Source: a virus. From it: 44,804 nucleotides of DNA. The notes below the pieces were generated by a model. The model saw nothing but the letters and a program-made list of their open reading frames with translations. It did not search any database and had not been told where the DNA came from. Positions 7,166 through 13,196 of the stretch are shown here, in pieces. Each line of letters opens with the position of its first letter. Position 1 is the first letter of the stretch. The translations under genes were made by a program, and so were the position numbers. The stretch covers positions 1-44,804 of the IMG/VR virus record IMGVR_UViG_3300032118_000016; one strand, 5' to 3'.

Positions 7166-7342
7166 TTAATCTCTAATAAGACTTAGACCTAGACCAAGAC
7201 TTAGGCCTAGAACAAGAATCAGGCCCAGGCCAATATCTAGATTTAGTCGCAGACTCAGATCTATACCCAGACCTAAATTTATATGAAGATCCAGATACAC
7301 ACCAAAACTTAGACTTAGATCTAGATCCAGATTTAGATTCAC
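7166..7342 (-). CDS. Cassette 3: possible Leu-alternating repeat protein
   Basis: 58 residues from a GTG ten bases after GGAAGG (an in-frame GTG at 7360 would add six). It reads NLDLDLSLSFG and ends LSLIRD. Asp, Asn, Ser and Arg replace Gly at many alternate positions, so this copy is the most diverged, yet the aliphatic alternate position is kept. The competing frame, 7173-7385, starts MDKIIINYCGRNIIGESKS. Confidence 0.35.
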   Translation of the reverse strand: MNLNLDLDLSLSFGVYLDLHINLGLGIDLSLRLNLDIGLGLILVLGLSLGLGLSLIRD

Positions 7343-7391
7343 CAATAATGTTCCTTCCACAATAATTAATAATTATTTTATCCATTTTTTT

Positions 7392-7538
7392 TTAATCTCT
7401 AATAAAATTTAAACATAGACTTAGAACAAGACCAACACCTATACCAAAATGCAGACCACTCCCCAGACCCAGACCTAGAACCAGACCAAGACCCAGACCA
7501 AGACCAACAATCAAGTCTATCAATAGCCTTTCTTCCAC
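7392..7538 (-). CDS. Cassette 4: possible Gly-Leu dipeptide-repeat protein
   Basis: 48 residues from GTG within GTGGAAGA, with GLGLGLGLVLGLGLG and the end LNFIRD. No ATG is available in this frame. The competing frame, 7399-7563, is 54 residues, starts MNKLIINYCGRKAIDRLDC, contains WSWSGSWSGSRSGS and ends FKFY. Both frames stay open although the hexamer has decayed at its distal end. Confidence 0.3.
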   Translation of the reverse strand: MEERLLIDLIVGLGLGLGLVLGLGLGSGLHFGIGVGLVLSLCLNFIRD

Positions 7539-7571
7539 AATAATTAATAATTAGTTTGTTCATTTTTTATT

Positions 7572-7751
7572 TTAATTCTCTGAAATTAATTCTAGCAGTA
7601 GGCCAAGACCAAGCCCGAGACCCAAATCTAGCCCTAGACCAAGACCCAGACCAAACCCAAGTCCAAGACCCAGACCTAGATCCAGACTTAGACCTAGACC
7701 AAGATCTAGACCAAGACCAAGGGCAAGGCTTAGACCCAGACCTAGATCCAT
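7572..7751 (-). CDS. Cassette 5: possible Gly-Leu dipeptide-repeat protein
   Basis: 59 residues from ATG GAT CTA GGT; ends LLLELISEN. Leu alternates with Gly, Ser, Asp or Ala almost without exception (LDLGLGLSLDLGLGLGLG). The competing frame, 7567-7794, reads MNKLIINYCGMRITNGSRS and then WSRSWSRS. The distal end lacks the usual ATTAGAGATTAA motif (TTCAGAGAATTAA instead). Confidence 0.4.
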   Translation of the reverse strand: MDLGLGLSLALGLGLDLGLGLSLDLGLGLGLGFGLGLGLGLDLGLGLGLGLLLELISEN

Positions 7752-7774
7752 TAGTAATTCTCATTCCGCAATAA

Positions 7775-7963
7775 TTAATAATTAGTTTGTTCATTTTTTA
7801 TTTTAATTTCTTTAATAAGGTTTAGACTTAGACTCAGACCAAGACCCAGAGCTAGACTTAGACCTAGAACTAGACCTAGATATAGACCTAGGCCCAAACT
7901 TAGACATAGACCAAGACCAATGCCAAGAGCAAGACCCAGTCCCACACCTAGTCTTAGACCCAT
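7775..7963 (-). CDS. Cassette 6: possible Gly-Leu dipeptide-repeat protein
   Basis: 62 residues from ATG GGT CTA AGA, nine bases after AAAGGA, a good ribosome-binding site. It reads through LGVGLGLALGIGLGL and ends KIKNEQTNY, running through the next cassette's leader. The competing frame, 7812-8006, reads MNKLIINYCERKVVDGSKT, then Ser-alternating, and ends SKPY. Confidence 0.4.
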   Translation of the reverse strand: MGLRLGVGLGLALGIGLGLCLSLGLGLYLGLVLGLSLALGLGLSLSLNLIKEIKIKNEQTNY

Positions 7964-7998
7964 CAACAACTTTCCTTTCACAATAATTAATAATTAAT

Positions 7999-8169
7999 TT
8001 ATTCATAAGTAATCTTTTTAATTGGATCTAGATATAGAATCAGCTCTAGACCAAGGCCTAGACCAGCACTCAGGCCTAGACCAAGACCAAGACCAAGGCC
8101 AAGGCCAAGGCTTAGACCCAGACCAAGACTTAGACCAAGACCCAGACCAAGCCCCACTCCTAGATCCAT
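7999..8169 (-). CDS. Cassette 7 (first in transcription order): possible Gly-Leu dipeptide-repeat protein
   Basis: 56 residues from ATG GAT CTA GGA, 10 bases after GGAAAG; the core is GLGLGLSLGLGLSLGLG and it ends KKITYE. Its stop lies inside the ATG region of cassette 6's leader frame (TATGAATAA). The competing frame, 8018-8212, begins with an ATG that overlaps the stop of the upstream gene 8209-8514 (ATGA), the usual layout for coupled translation, and reads MNKLIINYCGKKIIDGSRS. Confidence 0.4.
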   Translation of the reverse strand: MDLGVGLGLGLGLSLGLGLSLGLGLGLGLGLGLSAGLGLGLELILYLDPIKKITYE

Positions 8170-8208
8170 CAATAATTTTCTTTCCGCAGTAATTAATAAT
8201 TAGTTTGT

Positions 8209-8514
8209 TCATTTTTGTTTTAATTCTATTTCTGGAAGATATTCAACAAAATCGCTAATCGCACTTATATTGATATTCAAAATTCCTGGAAATACTTCTA
8301 ATTCTGCGGAAGGTTGTTTATGTATTCCTTCTTTTAGTGCCTGCGTTAGTACTCCTGAATCGGCAACCCACATCGCTTTATCAAGCAAAACAAATTCATT
8401 GAATCTCGTTTCTCTCACTTCTACACATACACCGATAGCATGATATGTAACAGTTCTAACAAAGTATTGTTTGCCAACTTCAAATACATCTGATTGTTCT
8501 TTGTTTTCTTGCAT
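8209..8514 (-). CDS. Conserved phage protein of unknown function
   Basis: 101 residues from an ATG placed six bases after GGAG; a TTG four codons upstream overlaps that site and is unlikely. The core VFEVGKQYFVRTVTYHAIG, FVLLDKAMWVADSG, ALKEG is a recurring small phage protein, usually near recombination genes. No catalytic residues are apparent. Its stop overlaps the start of the first repeat cassette by four bases. Confidence 0.75.
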   Translation of the reverse strand: MQENKEQSDVFEVGKQYFVRTVTYHAIGVCVEVRETRFNEFVLLDKAMWVADSGVLTQALKEGIHKQPSAELEVFPGILNINISAISDFVEYLPEIELKQK

Positions 8515-8546
8515 TTTTTTCTCCAAATTATTATTAATAAAGTTAC

Positions 8547-8954
8547 TTATATTTTAAAATTATTGGGTAACAATGCATTCCCAACTATTTTAATTCTTTC
8601 CGGTAAATATCTATTAATTTTATACTCATTATTAATATATTTATTATCAATGGGGTGAGCATAGAATTGTCCTTGAATAAATTTTATTTCAAATAAATTT
8701 CTTTTTCCATTGTAATGATGAATTTCTATAATATCATTTTCATATATTTCTTTATTGTTGCAATCATATAATCCTATAAATTGCATAATCTCAACTTCAT
8801 TAAATTTAAAATCGAAATTTTCCATTTTTTCATTTTTTATCGGTTGTTTATTTTTATCCATTAGAATAATAAATTGATTATCGAAATCCATTCTCCATAC
8901 ACTTGCCATTGTTTTATTATCTTTAATAAATGCTTTAAATTTAATTGTTTCCAT
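8547..8954 (-). CDS. YopX family protein
   Basis: 135 residues. The YopX signature is clear: NEVEIMQFIGLYDCNNKEIYENDII, with the beta-rich continuation FEIKFIQGQFYAHP and an end of the type 'IKIVGNALLPN'. The family is widespread in phages and prophages; its function is not established. It directly abuts the gene at 8955, in the middle of the early operon. Confidence 0.85.
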   Translation of the reverse strand: METIKFKAFIKDNKTMASVWRMDFDNQFIILMDKNKQPIKNEKMENFDFKFNEVEIMQFIGLYDCNNKEIYENDIIEIHHYNGKRNLFEIKFIQGQFYAHPIDNKYINNEYKINRYLPERIKIVGNALLPNNFKI

Positions 8955-9896
8955 TTAATCTTTCCTATAAAAGCCATTGTACATATCAATTAAATATTTC
9001 ATTGCTTGATTATATTTATTCGAATTACTTGGATCATTTTGTGTTTTTTGTATCAACCATTCCTTTATTTCTTTACATCTATTTGTAAATAATTCATCAT
9101 CTGATTGACTCATTGCTTCTTTTACATATTCAATTTTATCATCTATTTCTATTTGTATTTCAGTCGTATTATTTTTATTAATAATTTCTCCAGTAGTAGT
9201 ATTTATTTCTTGTTCCGGAAATTCTTCGATGTCTTGCGTAAAAATATCTGAGGCCGCAGTGGCGGTTAAAACTGCGTCTACTAAACTTCTTTTTTTCGCA
9301 ATTTTAAGTACTGTATTATAATTATCGGCGTGATTTTGATTTTCTGTTTTTTCGTACCATGCCCAAAAGTCTCCCGTTTTTCTCCACTTGCCAAGTCCTT
9401 GTCTCTTGAGTTCTTCTGCTTCTTCTTTTGTGGGTTTCTTTGTTGTCGCTGTCATCCGATATCTGTATTTAGATTCTAATGTTGAACATGAGCCCACTCC
9501 TTGTCCGATAACTTTTTCACTTTGAATATGTCTTAGCGTGGTTATTACTTTATATTCCTTATGTCCATTTTCTAAAATTGTTTGTTCAATTTCGAACATT
9601 GGAGAAAGTCGGAAAGTAAGCATCAGCTTTTCTGCACCAGCTTTTAATAAAGTTGGTTTTGATCCGCACCCAGGTATAATTCCGTAATGCTCATCTTTAA
9701 TCATCACTGATCGCATTACTTCTTGGATTAAATTTACCTGATTTTTCACATCGATTGGCGACATCTCTGGCCTAATAATTATCGGATTTTTTTCTTGAGC
9801 ATTTACCATGGCATCAATATATATCCTATCTGGAATGTGTGTTTCATCTGTATTAATATACTTCTCATCTATCAATTCATTTTTGTTATCTGTCAT
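8955..9896 (-). CDS. Conserved phage protein, probably recombination-associated (possible ssDNA-annealing protein)
   Basis: 313 residues from the ATG at 9896, which has GGGG six bases upstream; an in-frame ATG at 9908 has no workable spacing. Hallmarks are MIKDEHYGIIPGCGSKPTLL, AGAEKLMLTFRLSP, GVGSCSTLESKYRYR, NTVLKIAKKRSLVDAVL and ATAASDIFTQDIEE. The family is common in phage early operons, usually close to SSB or exonucleases. Its location two genes from the array and upstream of SSB supports a DNA recombination role, but no catalytic chemistry can be read, and the annealing-protein idea is inference. Confidence 0.75.
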   Translation of the reverse strand: MTDNKNELIDEKYINTDETHIPDRIYIDAMVNAQEKNPIIIRPEMSPIDVKNQVNLIQEVMRSVMIKDEHYGIIPGCGSKPTLLKAGAEKLMLTFRLSPMFEIEQTILENGHKEYKVITTLRHIQSEKVIGQGVGSCSTLESKYRYRMTATTKKPTKEEAEELKRQGLGKWRKTGDFWAWYEKTENQNHADNYNTVLKIAKKRSLVDAVLTATAASDIFTQDIEEFPEQEINTTTGEIINKNNTTEIQIEIDDKIEYVKEAMSQSDDELFTNRCKEIKEWLIQKTQNDPSNSNKYNQAMKYLIDMYNGFYRKD

Positions 9897-10033
9897 TATT
9901 ATCCCCATTATCCCCGGTTAATTTGTTTGCATATTTTTAGCGCAACTGGGGCTATTATTTTTGTGTTCTTAAGAGGCGCCCCAGTCTTGCTAACATTTTT
10001 TATTATTGTGGAGTCAGGATACTGCGGTTTATT
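9897..10033 (-). promoter_or_regulatory. Structured leader between HTH regulator and early operon, possible ash/icd-type element
   Basis: No gene of normal size. An 8-bp perfect inverted repeat, ACTGGGGC (9945-9952) with GCCCCAGT (9978-9985), flanks a 25-base loop. One minus-strand frame through it reads GASLKNTKIIAPVALKIC then KQINRG, which resembles the short 'ash/icd-like' peptides of P4-type satellites and many prophages; it has no normal start. That similarity is from memory and uncertain. Confidence 0.35.
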
Positions 10034-10327
10034 TTAATTGTCAACAATATCTTTGGCTTTATTAACAAAATTTTCCATAAGTTTGATATCATTTTCTAGG
10101 GAAGTGATATGACTTTTAATTAATTGCAGATATTGTTTTTTTAGATATAGAATTTTTTCTGGTGGCATCCATCTATAGTAACCTCTTTTTTGCGTACTGA
10201 TAGCAGCCATGCGCACGCCAAGCAGACTTGCAGCTTGCTTAGATGTCACTCCATATTTTTTCATAAAATTTGATAGTTCTTTAGTGCAAATTTCTTTTAA
10301 GTCTTTGTTCGGTGATTTTCTTGCCAT
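10034..10327 (-). CDS. Helix-turn-helix DNA-binding regulator
   Basis: 97 residues from ATG at 10327 (MARKSPNK). The frame extends to an ATG at 10360, but the promoter -10 at 10362-10367 would start transcription near 10355, downstream of that codon. The helix-turn-helix lies at about residues 22-45 (MKKYGVTSKQAASLLGVRMAAIS), followed by a basic wing-like stretch and a C-terminal coiled helix (SLENDIKLMENFVNKAKDI) suited to dimerisation. First gene of the minus early operon, divergent from 10424. It is the natural candidate to bind the 10354-10400 region. Confidence 0.7.
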   Translation of the reverse strand: MARKSPNKDLKEICTKELSNFMKKYGVTSKQAASLLGVRMAAISTQKRGYYRWMPPEKILYLKKQYLQLIKSHITSLENDIKLMENFVNKAKDIVDN

Positions 10328-10353
10328 ATTTTTTTTATGATTTATTTTAATTA

Positions 10354-10382
10354 TTGACATTTATATACATTTATTATATTAT
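10354..10382 (+). promoter_or_regulatory. Early rightward promoter
   Basis: TTGACA (10354-10359), a 17-base spacer and TATTAT (10377-10382); transcription would start near 10389, ahead of the ATG at 10424. The -35 is perfect. It overlaps the leftward promoter face to face. The minus-strand promoter at 15923-15951 has the same -35, spacing and -10, and both share TTTATTATATTAT around the -10. Confidence 0.75.
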
Positions 10383-10390
10383 TTTGTCAA
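10362..10390 (-). promoter_or_regulatory. Early leftward promoter
   Basis: On the minus strand TTGACA (10385-10390), 17 bases, then TATATA (10362-10367). The two -35 boxes form an inverted repeat (TTGACA at 10354, TGTCAA at 10385), and a second one is TATACA (10364-10369) with TGTATA (10395-10400). The promoters overlap almost completely, so only one can be occupied at a time. Confidence 0.7.
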
Positions 10391-10423
10391 TCAGTGTATA
10401 AAATTATTTTTTAGGAATAAAAA

Positions 10424-10741
10424 ATGTACAAAATTGATTTGGATATAATTGAAACAGTTGGTTATGAAAAAAAATCCATACCATCTATAAACTATTGTGT
10501 AATTGAGGTGGCATGTTATGAGAGCGGAGAGAGACAAATAGAAATTCATGTTTTATCAACTCAAACTTTGGCTAACAGGTTGGTTTTAGATTTAAGTAAA
10601 GAATATTTAGAAATGGGTATAAAAGTATATTTTAAATTGTTAAAATATAAACGAAGGAGTCGCACTCACTCACACCCTTCAAATATAGTACGTTCCCTCG
10701 TATTATCATCCTCCGAAAGCGACTCCTTCTTAACAAAATAA
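10424..10741 (+). CDS. Early protein of unknown function
   Basis: 105 residues, first gene rightward of the switch, with AGGA eight bases upstream of the ATG. Residues 1-75 look folded (MYKIDLDIIETVGYEKK, INYCVIEVACYESGERQIEIH). The last 28 residues (RRSRTHSHPSN, LVLSSSESDSF) are encoded by a strongly structured RNA element (10653-10729) and look non-native, so the conserved protein may end near residue 77. No family recognised. Confidence 0.65.
   Translation: MYKIDLDIIETVGYEKKSIPSINYCVIEVACYESGERQIEIHVLSTQTLANRLVLDLSKEYLEMGIKVYFKLLKYKRRSRTHSHPSNIVRSLVLSSSESDSFLTK
10653..10729 (+). ncRNA. Nested stem-loop RNA element overlapping the 3' end of the first early gene
   Basis: An 11-bp perfect outer stem, GAAGGAGTCGC (10653-10663) with GCGACTCCTTC (10719-10729), encloses an inner 8-bp hairpin (10685-10692 with 10699-10706, one G-U, loop TTCCCT). 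The single-stranded flanks are pyrimidine-rich and carry CCTCC, complementary to ribosome-binding sites, while AAGGAG is buried in the outer stem. There is no T-run, so it is not a simple terminator. It may be a separate small RNA, a processing signal or a translational regulator. Confidence 0.45.
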
Positions 10742-10753
10742 AATTAAGCATAT

Positions 10754-11026
10754 ATGAATGAACAGATAGAAAATGATGATAGGATAAAGTTGCCTCGTGG
10801 ATGGGTACGCCAGAAAGTAAGATGTAAGGATGGGCGCTTGCAGTGGGTCAAAATGAACAGAATACGGGCGATCAAACTTTATTGCACTGAATGTATGAGG
10901 TGGGAGGGAAAAACCGCTAATTGCCCCTCTACACTATGTCCCCTGTGGGCTTATCGTGGTAATACCACCCTAACATACAAAGGATCTTGTGAAAATATTC
11001 AAAATTTAGATATTGAAACAAAATGA
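10754..11026 (+). CDS. Phage zinc-finger protein
   Basis: 90 residues. The pattern RAIKLYCTECMRWE, then NCPSTLCPLWAYR is a well-known four-cysteine phage motif (CxxCM followed by CxxxxCPLxxYR), likely binding one zinc. Such proteins sit near replication and recombination genes; the biochemical role is not known to me. The N-terminus is basic (PRGWVRQKVRCKDGR). No clear ribosome-binding site. Confidence 0.75.
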   Translation: MNEQIENDDRIKLPRGWVRQKVRCKDGRLQWVKMNRIRAIKLYCTECMRWEGKTANCPSTLCPLWAYRGNTTLTYKGSCENIQNLDIETK

Positions 11027-11057
11027 GATAAATGGGAAGATAACCGTACATCACATC

Positions 11058-11168
11058 AGGCTGTCGTTAGCCTAATATAAAAGTATCTACTAGAGCTTCT
11101 ATGAGGCTGTGTCGCCCCTTTGGATACGGGGGAATAACGACGGCACAGCGTCATAGAAGCTTTTTTTT
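11058..11168 (+). terminator. Long two-hairpin element ending in a T-run (terminator or small RNA)
   Basis: A small hairpin AGGCT/AGCCT (11058-11062, 11069-11073) precedes a long one: 11094-11114 pairs with 11141-11161 over 21 positions with one mismatch and one G-U (AGCTTCTATGA against TCATAGAAGCT at the base), with CCCC/GGGG able to pair in its 26-base loop. TTTTTTTT follows immediately (11161-11168). It would terminate rightward transcription before the initiator gene. The stem is much longer than needed for termination, so a regulatory or stable RNA is plausible. Confidence 0.75.
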
Positions 11169-11195
11169 GTCTAAAAATTAATCGAGGAAAATTAT

Positions 11196-12026
11196 ATGCC
11201 AATTATCAAACATGTTAAGCAATTTGGATATGTGCAAATTGCTAATACAACTGCTCAAGCCGCACAAAGTGGAATTATTTCTTACGAAGCGGCTGGAATT
11301 CTTTTAGATTTATCAAGCAGGCCGGATAATTGGATAATTTACAAAAAATTCTACAGAAATAAGTATGCTGGCGAGCTTGTCGTAAATCGAATATTCAAGG
11401 AGTTACGTTCTGCTGGATTTTTGTATATAAAAGAAATTAGAAATAAAGCTGGACAGATCGAAGATAGGGTTTGGTATGTCTCTGATGTTTGTTTATCAAG
11501 TGAAGAATGGGACAAAGCACTTGATTATCTCAACTCTTGTAATGATCAAATTGAGGTTGCATCAAGTTGGGCAAAGCAAGACCTACAAATACATAATATT
11601 ACAAATAAAGATTTTAAAGACTTAAAAAAGACATATTCTTTGTCAGTTGGCACTGACGACGAAAATGATGAAATTGTAAAAAGCGAAAAGAAAGAAAAGA
11701 AAAAAGAAGTTATTCCATACGATGAGATAGTTGCTCTGTACAACAAAATTGTAGCTCATGATTACAGCATAGCTCCTTTTTGCAAGATAGTCACAGCAAT
11801 GCGTAAAAAGCTCATGGCTGCACGATGGAGAAAAGAGCTACCTACTATAGAATCGTGGGAGAAGTTCTTCCTATTGGTGTCTGAGAGCGATTGGTTGATG
11901 GGTAAGGTGGCATCTAAGAGTTCCGGCGAAACTTGCCGATCTACTACGCTCGATTGGCTACTAAAAGAGAGCAACTGCGTGAAAGTGCTGGAGTTTAACT
12001 ATGATAACAATAGAAAATGGCAATAA
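11196..12026 (+). CDS. Replication initiator-like protein (phage O/DnaD-type, winged helix N-terminus)
   Basis: 276 residues; GAGGA lies 8 bases before the ATG. The N-terminal 100 residues form a winged-helix-like domain (ISYEAAGILLDLSSRPDNW, VNRIFKELRSAGFLYIKEIRNKAGQ). A charged linker at about 150-175 leads to a C-terminal domain with YDEIVALYNKI, KKLMAARWRKE, WEKFFLLVSESDWLMGK and a final LDWLLKESNCVKVLEFNYDN. That end is characteristic of phage initiation proteins that load the host helicase. With no phage helicase or polymerase in the window, replication should depend on the host. No iterons were recognised within the gene. Confidence 0.75.
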   Translation: MPIIKHVKQFGYVQIANTTAQAAQSGIISYEAAGILLDLSSRPDNWIIYKKFYRNKYAGELVVNRIFKELRSAGFLYIKEIRNKAGQIEDRVWYVSDVCLSSEEWDKALDYLNSCNDQIEVASSWAKQDLQIHNITNKDFKDLKKTYSLSVGTDDENDEIVKSEKKEKKKEVIPYDEIVALYNKIVAHDYSIAPFCKIVTAMRKKLMAARWRKELPTIESWEKFFLLVSESDWLMGKVASKSSGETCRSTTLDWLLKESNCVKVLEFNYDNNRKWQ

Positions 12027-12454
12027 AGTGTCCAAATTGTAAAAGAACGTCATCATTTTACAGAGATGAATGCGAGCATTGTGGCTATATAGAACAAGGC
12101 ATCCATAAAAATCATCATGAGGAAAAATGCTTAGTCCATAATTGCTCAAAATGTGGCCATACTCGAGCAAAGCGCGTTATGGTAAGAGAGAAAGAACTTA
12201 CGCTTTGCTTTAACTGCTATCATAATTATTATAACGGAAAAAATCAAAGCTCCGATCCCAAATCATTATCGCTATCTGAACAATATAACGCACGAGCTTT
12301 AATTAAAATTAATGAAGCTAGATATTACGATGATGAAGAAATGCTAACGATGGCGACGAGGTTATATGTTCTGGCTTCTGATATGAAAAATGGAATCAAT
12401 GTCCACCTATACTCAGAGGCTGAGCGCTTATTTACTTCTTTAGGTACTCAATGA
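12017..12454 (+). CDS. Multi-zinc-ribbon protein
   Basis: 145 residues. Four CxxC pairs are visible: C5-P-N-C8, C19-E-H-C22, C43-S-K-C46 and C64-F-N-C67, with C38, i.e. two zinc ribbons in the first 70 residues (two His lie at 33-34). The C-terminal half is helical (INEARYYDDEEMLTMATRLY). It overlaps the initiator by 10 bases and is the last gene rightward before the convergent operon. A DNA- or RNA-polymerase-binding role is plausible but not shown. Confidence 0.7.
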   Translation: MAIKCPNCKRTSSFYRDECEHCGYIEQGIHKNHHEEKCLVHNCSKCGHTRAKRVMVREKELTLCFNCYHNYYNGKNQSSDPKSLSLSEQYNARALIKINEARYYDDEEMLTMATRLYVLASDMKNGINVHLYSEAERLFTSLGTQ

Positions 12455-12857
12455 TGTTTTTAAAAACGTTATTTAGTACCTTATACAATCTATAAATAAT
12501 GAGTAATAGCTTTTCGTAAATGATTTTTCTTCTTGTTTGCACGTATTTTTGTATATTAACCCCTATAATTATGTGGACATTAGCGCTTGTAATTGCCGTA
12601 AGGAAGGCTGTCAGAGTATCTTCATTAAGTGAGTATAAGTTGTTATCATATAAACTAAGTCCTCCAATATTTGCGCCTTTAATCGCCTCACCGAAAGCTT
12701 TCCACTCATTTATGCCAAATGCGCCCATGTTGTTATTATCTAAATTAAGTGTATCAATATTAGCGCCATTTAATGAATTATTTTCGTTTATGCAATCAAG
12801 TTCTATTAATAATCTTTCTGGAAGAATGTTTTTATATTTTTGTTGATGATATCCCAT
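12432..12857 (-). CDS. Leucine-rich-repeat protein (ribonuclease-inhibitor type), eukaryote-like cargo
   Basis: 141 residues from ATG with an AGAGG ribosome-binding site. Two clear repeats about 30 residues apart (NIDTLNLDNNNMG at 33-45, NIGGLSLYDNNLYSL at 63-77) carry the LxLxxNN consensus, each followed by an amphipathic helix (WKAFGEAIKG, LTAFLTAITS). A third, degenerate repeat begins NVHIIIGV. A basic, amphipathic C-terminal helix follows. This repeat type is common in effectors of intracellular bacteria. Last gene of the minus operon, overlapping the convergent gene by 23 bases. No signal peptide. Function unknown. Confidence 0.75.
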   Translation of the reverse strand: MGYHQQKYKNILPERLLIELDCINENNSLNGANIDTLNLDNNNMGAFGINEWKAFGEAIKGANIGGLSLYDNNLYSLNEDTLTAFLTAITSANVHIIIGVNIQKYVQTRRKIIYEKLLLIIYRLYKVLNNVFKNIIEYLKK

Positions 12858-12869
12858 ATAATTTACCTC

Positions 12870-13175
12870 TTATGAGGCCGAATCTTTGTTTAATTCATTA
12901 AATACCAGGCTATAATCTTTTACTGTGTATACATTATATGATTCCCACATTCCTATTTTATATGTATAAACTGAAATATCTACATTATTATTTTTTATTT
13001 TTTTACATTTTATACATATTTTGCCATCATTTTGGGATATCGAGTATTCTTTGGGATATAAAGATAAATAACGTATGAATTCACAACATCCGGGATGACT
13101 AATTATTTTTTCCATTACTATATATAATTTTTTATATTTATGCCACCAGCAAGATTTTTTAATTTTTATTTTCAT
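12870..13175 (-). CDS. Hypothetical protein, Cys-rich
   Basis: 101 residues with a lysine-rich start (MKIKIKKSCWWHKYKK) and scattered cysteines (HPGCCEF, KICIKCKK). The single CxxC is insufficient for a defined zinc site. Part of the minus-strand small-gene operon. Ribosome-binding site weak. Not recognised. Confidence 0.6.
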   Translation of the reverse strand: MKIKIKKSCWWHKYKKLYIVMEKIISHPGCCEFIRYLSLYPKEYSISQNDGKICIKCKKIKNNNVDISVYTYKIGMWESYNVYTVKDYSLVFNELNKDSAS

Positions 13176-13196
13176 TTTAATTTTATTCTTTATCTT

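Larger units (their letters stand above)
6710..8212. repeat. Array of seven hexanucleotide-repeat cassettes
   Basis: Seven tandem cassettes of about 160-280 bases fill 1.5 kb. Each has, in minus-strand order, (a) a conserved AT-rich leader of about 45 bases containing ATTATTAATTATTG, (b) 20-35 copies of a degenerate hexamer GGTCTN, read on + as AGACCN, and (c) an end motif ATTAGAGATTAA or close variants. The cassettes are visibly GC-richer than their surroundings. Two minus-strand frames are open through every cassette: one starts in the leader (MNKLIINYCG, then alternating Ser with Trp/Arg/Gly), the other reads alternating Leu and Gly/Asp. The array lies inside the early minus-strand operon. 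Confidence 0.9.

Noticed and set aside
6710-8212. CRISPR array
   Set aside because: The conserved leader is spaced irregularly (about 160-280 bases), the intervening DNA is itself low-complexity hexamer and not unique spacers, and no cas genes are present.
6710-8212. Diversity-generating retroelement
   Set aside because: No reverse transcriptase gene and no template/variable repeat pair with adenine-specific changes is visible.
11560-11720. Origin iterons inside the initiator gene
   Set aside because: The region is A-rich and charged-linker coding, but no regularly spaced repeat could be found.
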